From the NCBI RefSeq assembly GCF_003032475.1, contig NZ_CP028369.1, positions 3,906,001-3,970,000 of the forward strand: DNA of 64,000 nt, written 5' to 3'. The stretch's first letter is position 1. Each line of letters begins with the position of its first letter. The position numbers and the translations under genes were made by a program. This document shows positions 17,601 through 26,134 of the stretch, piece by piece. This DNA comes from Streptomyces sp. P3 (GTDB lineage: Bacteria; Actinomycetota; Actinomycetes; Streptomycetales; Streptomycetaceae). The notes under the pieces were generated by a model that made no database searches, was not told the origin of the DNA, and saw only the letters and a list, made by a program, of their open reading frames with translations.

Positions 17601-18704
17601 GGTACGCGGGCCGTCGTTGACTCGGCTGCGACACGGGTGGTCGCGGAGGGTGAGGAGGACGTCGAGGTCGCCCGAATTTCCACTCTGTTGGAGGCGGGCG
17701 GACGTGTAGACGGCACCCCATATCCACTTGCGGAGAACGAAGGGATTGCGTACAACGGCTGCAAGGTCGATGGGCTGGGATTCGTGCTGGATCCCGAGGA
17801 GGCAAAAGCCTGGATCGAGGCATCCCCTGCGAACGCAAGAGTTCTATATCCGTACCTCAATGGTGAGAACCTCAATTCACGGCCAGATGCCTCGCCTGCG
17901 CGCTGGATCATCGACTTCACCGGCATGTCTGAGGAGCAGGCAAAAATGTACGAGTTGCCATACCAACGGGTGCTCGAGCGCGTAAAGCCGGTACGAGCGA
18001 CAAACAATCGTAAGGTTCGACGCGAGCGTTGGTGGTTGTTTGCAGAGCAGGCTCCTGGGATGCGGGAGGCGATCCGCCACCTCGACAAGGTGCTTGTGAT
18101 CGCTTTGACGAGTAAATCCGTGGTGCCACTTCAAGTGCCCGCGGGGCAGGTATTCAGTCACATGCTGGGAGTCTTCGCTACGGACTCATTCGCCGATCAA
18201 GCGGTGCTGTCTTCGTCGCTCCATCAAACCTGGGCCATCAAGTACGGATCAGGTATGCGGAACGACCCTCGTTACACACCGTCAGATGTGTTCGGTACGT
18301 TTCCTCGCCCGAGACTTTCAGATCGGCTTACTGACGTTGGAAGCACTCTCGACATCAACCGACGTGAGATCATGCTCCGCCGCAACATTGGCCTCACCAA
18401 GCTCTACAACCTGGTCAACGATCCCGCTATCTCCGACTCTGCCGATCCCGATGTAGCCCGGCTCCGCGAGATCCACGTCGAGCTTGACCGAGCCGTCATG
18501 GCCGCCTACGGCTGGGACGACGTCCCTCTGGGCCATGGCTTCCACACATACCGCCAGATGCAACGCTGGACGGTGAGCCCCGCTGCCCGGGTGGAGGTCC
18601 TCGACCGCCTCCTCGAAGAGAACCATCGCCGCGCCGCCTCGCAGGGCGTTGTCAGTCCCCCCGGCAAGAATGAGGGCATCGAGGACGAGGAGGACGACGA
18701 ATGA
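14664..18704 (+). CDS. drmMI: DISARM adenine-specific DNA methylase DrmMI
   Basis: The 1,346-residue methylase has the AdoMet motif ADIACGSGAF near residues 615-625 and the catalytic NPPF near 874-877. The long N-terminal part precedes them, and a target-recognition region follows. This gamma-type order resembles large Type IIG/PglX-like enzymes. It marks host DNA so that the DISARM effectors spare it. ATGA overlap couples it to drmD, and another ATGA couples it to drmA. Codons for about residues 880-1230 are visibly richer in A and T than the rest, suggesting that the specificity region was exchanged by recombination. Confidence 0.92.
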   Translation: MSRRYPPTAADLHRAWLELVDADGPFLAVPALERVYREGIPQPDSRALDAIKDAKPAFEKAWENWDEHPGDEAALDVYREARDTWVDLVLRQGLRWGASYPVPAPAAAEVRSPDYAVTVRADGALVHGDTVGALVLVTDPTDSLRDPLTDGWSASPIDRMEELLRVSGVPIGVVTDGRWWAIVSARPQTMVASGIVDAQTWIEEPQTRNAFIELLQRRRLVGGKQQDRLTELFGESVTAAEKITEALGTQVRRAVELIVQALSEGALDAQRRGEPDPLPAARGEVYEAAVTVMMRVVFLLFAEERGLLPQSRLFAMGYGISDELDLLDAREKEEGEQALDATFLTWHRLLATSQALYRGASFEDLRLPEYGGSLFDPARFPFLTACDSQETLAITVSDRVMLEVLRAVQIAQLPGGARRISFRDIDVEQIGYIYEGLLGYSCEPAKEIVVGLAGSAGCEPEIPLAALEELSQAKRTETALADAILAWIKQHQPAAKPSSKAALTKALKAPDTLDDTEIALRDVTDDPELRDRLRPFIGIIRRDLRNRPLVVEPGGVLLVETPSRASAGAHYTPRSLAEDVVRYALEPLVYSPGPHQTADQDAWRPIDSDQILDLRIADIACGSGAFLVAAARYLADRLVEAWQREGVAYGRTPHDLYVHAIRTVVATCLYGADINGMAVEMCKLSLWLVSLDPKLPFSFVDDKVLHGNALLGLTDADQLRRLHIDPTAAGNQFSIFALDVDAILDQASRLRRQLATEVDDSDPQRSAATKRRQWRRYQELTAQLADVADGVVAAALRWGGKPSKQLKAAYEDLRIAVESAYPAGGGETDRVMLDDIKEAGLTPTVTTDYERWKPLHWILAVPDVMERGGFDAVIGNPPFLGGSKITGSMGTNIRDWLVSVLANGKKGNGDLAAYFFLRAYAMLTRRGGLGLIATNTIAQGDTRQVGLDQLAMAKFTITRAIQSRSWPAASANLEYAAVWGTRAVVDSAATRVVAEGEEDVEVARISTLLEAGGRVDGTPYPLAENEGIAYNGCKVDGLGFVLDPEEAKAWIEASPANARVLYPYLNGENLNSRPDASPARWIIDFTGMSEEQAKMYELPYQRVLERVKPVRATNNRKVRRERWWLFAEQAPGMREAIRHLDKVLVIALTSKSVVPLQVPAGQVFSHMLGVFATDSFADQAVLSSSLHQTWAIKYGSGMRNDPRYTPSDVFGTFPRPRLSDRLTDVGSTLDINRREIMLRRNIGLTKLYNLVNDPAISDSADPDVARLREIHVELDRAVMAAYGWDDVPLGHGFHTYRQMQRWTVSPAARVEVLDRLLEENHRRAASQGVVSPPGKNEGIEDEEDDE

Positions 18705-21700
18705 CCACCCCGCGGCGCAGCAGCACCCCGCCCGCAGCCGGCACCCCCCAGGCCCCGTCCTACCGTCTCGCCCTCGAACCCGACGGCCGTTCCTGGACGG
18801 CCCGCGAGAACCTGGTCGACATCCTGAAGCGTGAGCTCCTCGGCCCAGCCAACGGCCCGGACGAGGTCCTCGACGGGGTCCCTGACTCGGCGTACCTGAT
18901 CGGCCGGATCGCGCCCGTGCGGCTCACCGCCGGCCAGGACGACCCCGGCGAGGCTGGATCGGATGACGCTGCGACCGATGTGGGCGACGCCGTGGACGCT
19001 GTCGAGAGCCGGGGCGTGCCGCTCACCGCCGTCGACGACAGCAGCGCGAGCTCGGACGAGGACGAGGTCGAGGACCAGCCGCAGAAGCGTGGGCTGATGA
19101 TCCCGGCATCGATGGGGCTGCGCTTCCAGATCCCTGACCATCTCGACGAGTTCACGGTGACCGCCTCGTGGGGCACGTACGAGCCAGTGAAGGAGAAGCG
19201 TGGCGAGGGCACCGAAGGCGGCGGGGGCGAGGGCGCGGCACCCGCGCCGGCTCTCCGTCGTTTCCAGCGCACCCCGCACGCTATTGCGAAGGCGATCAAG
19301 GTTGCCGACCTGAAGCAGTCCCGTACGACCGAGATCGTGCTCAAGGACAAGATCCTGCTTCGGGTGGATCGTTACGACGACTCCGAGCGTGGCTGCCGGC
19401 TGATCGAGGTGGCGCTGTGCAACGACCGGGAGACGCCTCGCAAGATCCCGGTCGAGGCGTGGCTGTACCAGACCGAGCTGTCGGTGTCGGCCGGTGGCGC
19501 TGACGTGTTCCTGCCGGTCAATGACGTACTCCTCGACACCCGTGAGGAGCCGGACGACGAACTGCGGCGGCTGCGGCTTCAGTACCGCAACCGTCTGGAG
19601 TTCGCCCATGGCCGGACCTGCTCGGTGGACTGGAAGGTAGCCGAGGGAGCGCGCAGGGCCAGCGAGGTCTGGACGACATGGCTGCCGGCGAGTGAGACGC
19701 CTCAGACGGCCGCCGAGGAGATCGGCGCGGCCCTGCTGGACATGCGCAAGCTCCAGGAGGCGTCGACCGACGAGCTGCGTACGGGCCTTGAGCCGATCGT
19801 CGCGGGTTACACAGCCTGGCTGGACGGCGAGGAGCAGCGGGCCAAGGCTCTTCCGGAGCATCTGCGGTCCGAGGGTTTGGACGCGGTCACCGAGGCGCGT
19901 CGGGTGCAGCGCCAGCTTGAGGAGGGTCTGAAGCATCTCCTCGGGGACGAGGAGGCGTTGCGCTGCTTCCGGTTCATGAACCGGGTGATGGCCGATCAGC
20001 GTGTGCAGTCCCAGGTCGCGGAGCGGCGAGCGAGCCGGCCGGAGGAGAGCATCGACGAGGCTCGCGAGGCAATCCTCGCGGAGAAGGGAGCCCTGGCGCA
20101 TTCGTGGCGTACCTTCCAGCTCGCCTTCGTGCTCATGCAGTTGCCGTTGCTGTCCGACCCTGCGGCCGAGAAGCGGTCGGGGGATCTGGCCAAGGCACAG
20201 CTGCTGTTCTTCCCGACTGGTGGTGGCAAGACGGAGGCGTATTTGGGTCTGGCCGCCTACACGTTCGCGATCCGTCGCCGCCAGGGCGTTGTGGACGCCT
20301 TCGACGGTCCGCTGGACGGGCGGTCCGGGGTGGCCGTCCTCATGCGGTACACGCTGCGCCTGCTCACCGCCCAGCAGTTCCAGCGCGCCACAGCCCTGGT
20401 GTGCGCGGCGGAGCTGGCGCGGCGCGATGATATGGGGACGTGGGGGGAGGAGCCGTTCCGGATCGGGCTGTGGGTCGGCACCGATGTGAGCCCGAAGCGG
20501 TACGACGAGGCCGCCGAGCAGTTGCAGAAGGCTCACGGGGGCCGTGGCTATCGGCTGACGGTGCTGCAGATCCAGCGCTGCCCTTGGTGCGGGACGCGGG
20601 TCGAGGCACGGGATGTGCGCACGGAGCCTGCGCGGCGCCGAGTGTACGTGTACTGCGGGGACGAGCTGGCCGACTGCCCGTTCGCCGACGGCGGTGAGGT
20701 CCCGGACGGGCTGCCGGTGCTCACGGTGGACGAGGAGATCTATCGGCTCGCGCCGGCATTCGTCATCGCCACCGTGGACAAGTTCGCCCGCCTGGCGCGA
20801 GAGGGCGAGGCCGCCTCGCTGTTCGGGCACGTCTCGCGGCGCTGTGAACGGCACGACTTTGTGCATCCCGACTATCAGCAGTGCGACATCAAGGACGGCA
20901 GCAAGCATCCCAAGAAGGACGGCTTGGCGGCGGCCCCCGTTCACCCGGCAATGCGGCTGCGGCCCCCGGATCTGGTCATCCAGGACGAGTTGCACCTGAT
21001 CACCGGAGCGCTCGGCACGACGGTGGGCCTGTTCGAGGTGGCCATCGACGTGATGACCGACTGGCGGACAAAGGACGGGCGCCCGGTGCGTCCGCTGCTC
21101 GTCGCCTCGACAGCCACCGCCCGTAACGCGTCGGAGCAGGTGCGTGCGCTGTACGGTCGCGACGTCACCATCTTCCCGCCGCAGGTCCTCGACGCCGGGA
21201 ACACCTACTTCTCCAAGGAGATCCCGGTCTCCGAGAAGCACCCGGGACGCCGGTACGTCGGGATCAGCACGACCGGAGTGCGCTTGACCACAGCGGAGAT
21301 TCGGGTCGCCGAGGTGCTCCTGGCCGGCGGGCAACTGCTTATTGACCGCTCCGGCCGCGTGGCCGATCCGTACATGAGCCTGGTCGGCTACTTCAGCGCC
21401 ACCCGTGAACTCGCCGGCATGGCTCGATACATGAGCGACGACATCCAGACCGCGCTCGCCAAGGGGCGCCCCTGGTCGAAGCTCCCCCGCCGCACCGGCA
21501 CCGACTACGGTTCGCTGCACGTCGCCGAGCTGACCTCGCGCGTGGCCAGCGCAGACATCACCGCCACCCTGGACCAGATGGCGACGGCGTTCGACCCGGG
21601 CTTCGACTCCACCGCAGGGAAGCGGAACCGGCGCGCATTGCGAGAGGCGAAGAAGCCGGAACCCACGCGTGAGGTCAATCCGTACGACGTGGTCCTGGCC

Positions 21701-22459
21701 ACCTCCATGCTCCAGGTGGGTGTGGACGTGACCCGCCTTGGCCTGATGCTCGTGGTCGGGCAGCCGAAGAACACTGCCGAGTACATCCAGGCGTCCTCCC
21801 GAGTCGGCCGTACCGCGGACCGGCCGGGTCTGGTGGTCGCGCTCGGGAACTGGGCACGGCCCAGGGACCTTGCCCACTACGAGCAGTTCCGCCACTACCA
21901 CGAGACGTTCTACGCCCAGGTGGAGGCGCTGTCCGTGACCCCGTTCTCGGTGACCTCCCTGGAGCGCGGCCTGGACGGCGTCCTGGTCAGCGCCGCCCGC
22001 GTCCTGCAGGCTGCCAAGGCCGGACACGGCCAAGGGCTGTCCCCGGAGGACGGGGCGGCCCGTATCGAAGCCGAGCAGCACTTCGCGGGCGAACTCGTCG
22101 ACGCCCTCGTCCGTCGCGTCGCGCGGGCCGGCGACGAGGACGCCGCTGACCGCGCCCGCCTGCGTCTGGAGAACCGGCTCGACCAATGGGGCAAGCGACG
22201 CAAGAGCCTCATGGAGGACCGCAAGTCGCTGGTGTACGAGAGGGTTCTGGACGACGGCCGGCACGACGCGCTGATGATGAGCGCGGAGAACGCCAAGGCG
22301 GGCATCGACACTCGCGACGCCGCGCCGTTCATCGTGGCGAACTCCATGCGCGAGGTGCAGCCGGAGATCAACCTCCTGGTGAGTCCGATCAAGGAGCGAC
22401 TGGTGTACCGCGCACCCGACCATGCCCCTCAGTGGAAGATGCCGGAGGACAACTCGTGA
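18701..22459 (+). CDS. drmA: DISARM helicase DrmA
   Basis: The 1,252-residue protein carries an SF2-type helicase core. The Walker A motif is PTGGGKT (Lys510), the DExH-like motif is DELH (762-765), and the C-terminal motifs include LQVGVDVTRLG and QASSRVGR (about 1005-1040). A zinc-ribbon-like insert (CPWCG ... YCGDELADC, about 626-660) interrupts the core. DrmA and DrmB form the published DISARM core complex that loads on DNA. The long acidic N-terminus has no motif that I recognise. The start overlaps drmMI (ATGA), and the stop overlaps the GTG of drmB. Confidence 0.93.
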   Translation: MTTPRRSSTPPAAGTPQAPSYRLALEPDGRSWTARENLVDILKRELLGPANGPDEVLDGVPDSAYLIGRIAPVRLTAGQDDPGEAGSDDAATDVGDAVDAVESRGVPLTAVDDSSASSDEDEVEDQPQKRGLMIPASMGLRFQIPDHLDEFTVTASWGTYEPVKEKRGEGTEGGGGEGAAPAPALRRFQRTPHAIAKAIKVADLKQSRTTEIVLKDKILLRVDRYDDSERGCRLIEVALCNDRETPRKIPVEAWLYQTELSVSAGGADVFLPVNDVLLDTREEPDDELRRLRLQYRNRLEFAHGRTCSVDWKVAEGARRASEVWTTWLPASETPQTAAEEIGAALLDMRKLQEASTDELRTGLEPIVAGYTAWLDGEEQRAKALPEHLRSEGLDAVTEARRVQRQLEEGLKHLLGDEEALRCFRFMNRVMADQRVQSQVAERRASRPEESIDEAREAILAEKGALAHSWRTFQLAFVLMQLPLLSDPAAEKRSGDLAKAQLLFFPTGGGKTEAYLGLAAYTFAIRRRQGVVDAFDGPLDGRSGVAVLMRYTLRLLTAQQFQRATALVCAAELARRDDMGTWGEEPFRIGLWVGTDVSPKRYDEAAEQLQKAHGGRGYRLTVLQIQRCPWCGTRVEARDVRTEPARRRVYVYCGDELADCPFADGGEVPDGLPVLTVDEEIYRLAPAFVIATVDKFARLAREGEAASLFGHVSRRCERHDFVHPDYQQCDIKDGSKHPKKDGLAAAPVHPAMRLRPPDLVIQDELHLITGALGTTVGLFEVAIDVMTDWRTKDGRPVRPLLVASTATARNASEQVRALYGRDVTIFPPQVLDAGNTYFSKEIPVSEKHPGRRYVGISTTGVRLTTAEIRVAEVLLAGGQLLIDRSGRVADPYMSLVGYFSATRELAGMARYMSDDIQTALAKGRPWSKLPRRTGTDYGSLHVAELTSRVASADITATLDQMATAFDPGFDSTAGKRNRRALREAKKPEPTREVNPYDVVLATSMLQVGVDVTRLGLMLVVGQPKNTAEYIQASSRVGRTADRPGLVVALGNWARPRDLAHYEQFRHYHETFYAQVEALSVTPFSVTSLERGLDGVLVSAARVLQAAKAGHGQGLSPEDGAARIEAEQHFAGELVDALVRRVARAGDEDAADRARLRLENRLDQWGKRRKSLMEDRKSLVYERVLDDGRHDALMMSAENAKAGIDTRDAAPFIVANSMREVQPEINLLVSPIKERLVYRAPDHAPQWKMPEDNS

Positions 22460-24489
22460 GTGACGAGACGCGCTTCGTCTACGACGTCGCCCACGCCGTC
22501 GACCCGCTGGGCGACCTGGAGCAGGAGGCGGAGAAAGCCACCAAGCACAACCGTGCCAAGGTCGGCTCGGCCCGCCCCTCCTCCCTGCTCTACACCTACG
22601 GCCCGGGCGCGATTATGGACCTGCCGCAGTTCACGATCATGCCCACGGGCCTAGACGAATGGGACCGCATCTGGCGGCGCCGAGACTCCGCGCCCCCGCA
22701 GATCCACGCCCCGCGCCTCCGTGATGTGGTCCGGATGATGCTGCGTTCGCCCGACGTGCAGCTGCGGCCGTATCCCTGGCAGCCGAAGAAACACAGCCGC
22801 TCCGCCGAAGGCAACGACCTCGGAGTCCCCTCCCGAGTCTTCCCGCAATGGCTGCGGTGCACGGGCTGCGACATGCTCGGACTGCTCGCTCAGTTCGACT
22901 ACCGCAACACGCACCCCTTCCGCACCGACCTGGCCGTCTTCGAGCACGCCAAGTGCACGGGCCGCGCGGGCGCCGGCACCCGCAAGCCGATGCGCCGCAC
23001 AGCCATCCCGGCCCGATATCTACTGGCCTGCGTCGACGGACACCTGGACGAGTTCCCGTACGACCTGTGGGTGCACCGCGGACAACCGTGCACCCAGGCG
23101 GAGCTACCCGCCCTGAAGATGGTCGACCGGACCGCCGGCAAGGGCGCCTCGGCCGTCATCCACTGCGCGTCCTGCGACATGCGACGGCCCATGAATGAGG
23201 CTCAGGGCGAGGCTGGCAGGGCGAAACTCCCGCAGTGCCGCGGACGCCACCCCCACTTGGACGCCTTCGAGCCCAAGGGCTGCCGCAACGAGACCCGGCT
23301 GATGCTTGTCGGCGCCTCCAACCTGTGGTTCCCGGCCACCCAGTCGATCATCGTGATGCCGGAGTCCCAGGAGGAGGAGGCCAGCGACCTGGCCGACCGG
23401 GTCCGCACCGCGCTGGGCGACAAGCTGGCCAAGTACCGCGACAAACTGGACCTGATCCGGGACCTTCTCGGCATGGACGTCGGCGTCGACGTCACGGGCC
23501 TGTCCGACCACGACCTGGAGCAGGTCCTTCAGGTGGCCTCCGCCCCCACCGACACCCCCGAGGAGCAGGAGGAGAAGCTCCGCGACTGGGACCCGGTCGA
23601 CCTCCTCGTTCCCGAATGGCGTTACCTGCTGCGGGACATCGTCGGCACCCGCGTCGAGGACCCCAAGAGCGGGCTCACCCTCGCCACTCGTGATCGGGGT
23701 GACGCCTTGCAGTCTGAGATCACCCGTGTGCTCGCGGTCGAACGCCTCCGCAAGGTGAATGCCTTGGTCGGCTTCACCCGCATCGACGACATGGACCGCG
23801 TCGGCGACCTCCCACGCCGCTTGGCCCCACTGACGCGTACATCCCGGCCGAGCTGGACCGTGGCCACTGAGGACCGGGGCGAAGGCATCTTCCTCCAGCT
23901 CGCCGAGAACGCCGTCGCCGCATGGGAGAAGCGCGTCCTGGACACCGACCTGTGGAAGCTCCACCGAGAGGCACACCGCAGGAACTTCGAGCGCCGCTTC
24001 TCCGACACGGCGGGCCAGGTCGATCCCGACAGCCGCCTGAAGCCTCCGCGCTACTGGCTCGTCCACACCCTCGCCCACATCCTCATCCGCGAACTCGCCC
24101 TGACCTGCGGCTACTCGGCCGCCAGCCTCAGCGAACGCCTTTACGCATGGCCCGCCGCGGAAGGCCGCGACCCCGCGGCCGGCCTTCTCATCTGCACCAC
24201 CGCCTCCGACAGTGACGGCACCCTCGGCGGCCTCGTACAGCTCAGCGAGCCAACGCGCCTCCAACGGGTCGTCAGCAGCGCACTGCGCAAGGCCACACGT
24301 TGCTCCTCCGACCCCATCTGCTCCAAGCGCACCCCACAGGATCCCGAGGACTTCCTCCACGGCGCCGCGTGCCACTGCTGCGTAATGGCCTCGGAGACCT
24401 CCTGCGAGCGCGCCAACCGCTTCCTCGACCGCCGCTTCTTGCTCGACCTGCCCGGCAGCGACCTCGGCTTCTTCCAGGCCCATGAGTGA
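22456..24489 (+). CDS. drmB: DISARM DUF1998 protein DrmB
   Basis: The 677-residue protein has scattered Cys pairs (CTGCD near 135, CASCD near 236) and a C-terminal DUF1998-type region with HTLAHILIREL and a Cys-rich segment DPICSK ... CHCCVMASETSC (about 615-650), likely zinc-binding. DrmB partners DrmA in the DISARM core and closes its DNA channel. The GTG at 22456 is chosen over longer frames because it overlaps the drmA stop (GTGA) and has GGAGG seven bases upstream. It overlaps drmC by eight bases. Confidence 0.92.
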   Translation: MSDETRFVYDVAHAVDPLGDLEQEAEKATKHNRAKVGSARPSSLLYTYGPGAIMDLPQFTIMPTGLDEWDRIWRRRDSAPPQIHAPRLRDVVRMMLRSPDVQLRPYPWQPKKHSRSAEGNDLGVPSRVFPQWLRCTGCDMLGLLAQFDYRNTHPFRTDLAVFEHAKCTGRAGAGTRKPMRRTAIPARYLLACVDGHLDEFPYDLWVHRGQPCTQAELPALKMVDRTAGKGASAVIHCASCDMRRPMNEAQGEAGRAKLPQCRGRHPHLDAFEPKGCRNETRLMLVGASNLWFPATQSIIVMPESQEEEASDLADRVRTALGDKLAKYRDKLDLIRDLLGMDVGVDVTGLSDHDLEQVLQVASAPTDTPEEQEEKLRDWDPVDLLVPEWRYLLRDIVGTRVEDPKSGLTLATRDRGDALQSEITRVLAVERLRKVNALVGFTRIDDMDRVGDLPRRLAPLTRTSRPSWTVATEDRGEGIFLQLAENAVAAWEKRVLDTDLWKLHREAHRRNFERRFSDTAGQVDPDSRLKPPRYWLVHTLAHILIRELALTCGYSAASLSERLYAWPAAEGRDPAAGLLICTTASDSDGTLGGLVQLSEPTRLQRVVSSALRKATRCSSDPICSKRTPQDPEDFLHGAACHCCVMASETSCERANRFLDRRFLLDLPGSDLGFFQAHE

Positions 24490-25216
24490 CGCGGACGCGC
24501 CACGCCAGCTCGGCCGGCTCCTGACCGGAACCGAGGCCAAGGACATAGCGGACCGCCTGGCCGACGGCGACACCTTGACCACCGCACTCAAGGTCGTCGC
24601 GGTCGGCCAGCGAGCAGAGGTCCGGCGGCTACTGGAGGCGGTGGCCCGAGAAGCTAGAGCGACGTATCAGCAGGTTCTGGTCCTGCGGGCGATCGAGGGG
24701 GCACGGGCACTTCCGACCACACTGTCACCGCTGTGGACCATGCCCGGACACCTCGCCCAGAGCGGGCCGCTCACCACCTCAGTCACCCGCCTCGTGGACA
24801 GCGCCCGCCACGCGATCACCTGCTCCACCTTCAACTTCCAGCGCAGCTCGGCACTCTGGGTGTCACTACGGACGGCCGCACAGCGCGACGGCGTCGCCGT
24901 CCGCGTCTACATGGACACCCGGGCCGCCGACGGCAGCGGACAACACGGGTCCCCGTCGACCACAGAGGTAGCCGCCCACCTTGCTCCGGCCGAGGTATGG
25001 CGGACCAAGGAATTCGACGGCGGATACGTCCGCAATCACGCCAAGTTCCTCGCCATCGACCACCACCTCCTCCTGGTCACCAGCGCGAACTTCTCCTGGA
25101 GCGCAGAGAACAACAACGTCGAGTTCGGCGTCCTCATCGACAACCCGAACCTCACCGAAGCCGTCGAGCGCGAGCTACGGGAGGCAGAGGGGGCCCTATA
25201 CGAACAGATCTCCTGA
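24482..25216 (+). CDS. drmC: DISARM phospholipase D-like protein DrmC
   Basis: The 244-residue protein has a single HKD motif of the phospholipase D superfamily (His186, Lys188, Asp193 in NHAKFLAID), followed by SANFSWSAENNN. The N-terminal 80 residues are helical. PLD-family DISARM proteins are presumed nucleases, but DrmC was reported to be dispensable in the class 2 system, so its contribution here is uncertain. It is the last coupled gene of the operon. With one HKD motif it would be expected to act as a dimer. Confidence 0.9.
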   Translation: MSDADAPRQLGRLLTGTEAKDIADRLADGDTLTTALKVVAVGQRAEVRRLLEAVAREARATYQQVLVLRAIEGARALPTTLSPLWTMPGHLAQSGPLTTSVTRLVDSARHAITCSTFNFQRSSALWVSLRTAAQRDGVAVRVYMDTRAADGSGQHGSPSTTEVAAHLAPAEVWRTKEFDGGYVRNHAKFLAIDHHLLLVTSANFSWSAENNNVEFGVLIDNPNLTEAVERELREAEGALYEQIS

Positions 25217-25326
25217 CGGCCCCGGTCCTGGGCGCCCACTGGCCGGGGTCGGGCACTCTGGCATTACAGCGGCGACAACAAGCAGGACGACACCGATCCC
25301 TTCCGAGAGGCAGGAGAAATCGCCCA

Positions 25327-25620
25327 GTGACTGAGACGGACTGGCAGTTGGTCGCGGATGGACTTCGCTATCTGTACGCGGGACCGACAGCGGAACAGTC
25401 GGCTGTTGCAGAGGAACTGGGAGTGCCGGTACTGCCAGCAACTCCCGCTCCGGTTGCCGCCGCCCTGCTGCGTGCGCATCTCGCGAAACCTCTGTGCCTA
25501 CACGAGTCTCCCGCAGTCGACGAGCCTGAGTACGAGTACCTCGCTCTCGTAGCCGCTGAGACGGCCTTGATCATCCCGTCCATGGCAGCGGTAGGCAGCC
25601 GGGACGTACGCGTGGCTTGA
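25327..25620 (+). CDS. Small hypothetical protein downstream of drmC
   Basis: The 97-residue acidic protein starts at GTG 25327, preceded by AGGAG about ten bases upstream. It shows no membrane segment or known motif; the centre is Ala/Pro-rich and the C-terminus has an EPEYEYLALVAAETA helix. It follows drmC by 110 bases in the same orientation, with weak evidence of a separate promoter, so it might be co-transcribed with DISARM. It is not part of the known DISARM gene set. Confidence 0.5.
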   Translation: MTETDWQLVADGLRYLYAGPTAEQSAVAEELGVPVLPATPAPVAAALLRAHLAKPLCLHESPAVDEPEYEYLALVAAETALIIPSMAAVGSRDVRVA

Positions 25621-26134
25621 GGTCGCATGGGCGCGGTGGACAGTCCACCAGTTGGAGCGCATGCGGCCAGAAGTGGGCGACGTCGCCGTGACCGTGAGGA
25701 GGAGGAAGCCCGAGGAAGAGCGATATGGCCCAACCAGCTTGATCACCTCGAACGGCTTGGCAGACACAGTTCCTCAAGGACACGGGGTCAGGCGGCGGCT
25801 GTTGTCGGCCCGGACACCATCGGCGTCCCGGGTGACGTCGAAACACACCCTCCGGCCGGCGACCAGCTCGCGGTCCGCTGGGGCCAGGGGCGTGTGGCAC
25901 TCCGTAACCGGGAGCCGCAGCGGTCCAAGGTCGTCACCTGACCTTTGGTGCCGCTGCGGCCGGTCCGGTATGCTCCCCGGCAGGCGGCCACGACCGCCGA
26001 CCGCTGAAGGGGTCTGCCGCTCACGCCGGAGCCCTCGTTGGTAGGCCAAGCCGTCCTTCGACGCATCGTGCACCTGGAACCGCCTGCCTTCAGAGCGGCG
26101 TGTGCGTGGGGCGCGCTGCTGTACGGAGTCAGAC
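25621..26134. other. Gap with a possible frame-broken small gene
   Basis: From 25661 (ATG, or TTG at 25652) a plus-strand frame reads MRPEVGDVAVTVRRR with G/C-ending codons. The coding-like signal then moves to another frame around 25790 and continues to a stop at 25939-25941 (GDQLAVRWGQGRVALRNRE). This fits a small gene broken by an indel. The family is not recognised. Nothing else is seen up to 26134. Confidence 0.3.

Larger units (their letters stand above)
11434..25216 (+). other. Class 1 DISARM anti-phage operon
   Basis: Five consecutive genes encode, in order, a SNF2-type helicase, a large adenine methylase, a second helicase, a DUF1998 protein and a phospholipase D-like protein. This is the published gene set and order of class 1 DISARM. 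Each junction overlaps by four bases (ATGA or GTGA) or eight bases, so the operon is translated as one coupled unit. Confidence 0.93.

Noticed and set aside
18506..22423. Very long open frame on the minus strand opposite drmA
   Set aside because: It mirrors the high-GC third positions of drmA, yields Leu/Arg/Gly/His-rich low-complexity protein, and shows no motif; drmA on the plus strand has all helicase motifs.
22186..22455. Upstream extension of drmB inside drmA
   Set aside because: The extra residues are Arg/Gly-rich out-of-frame drmA sequence; GTG 22456 with GGAGG and a GTGA junction is clearly better.
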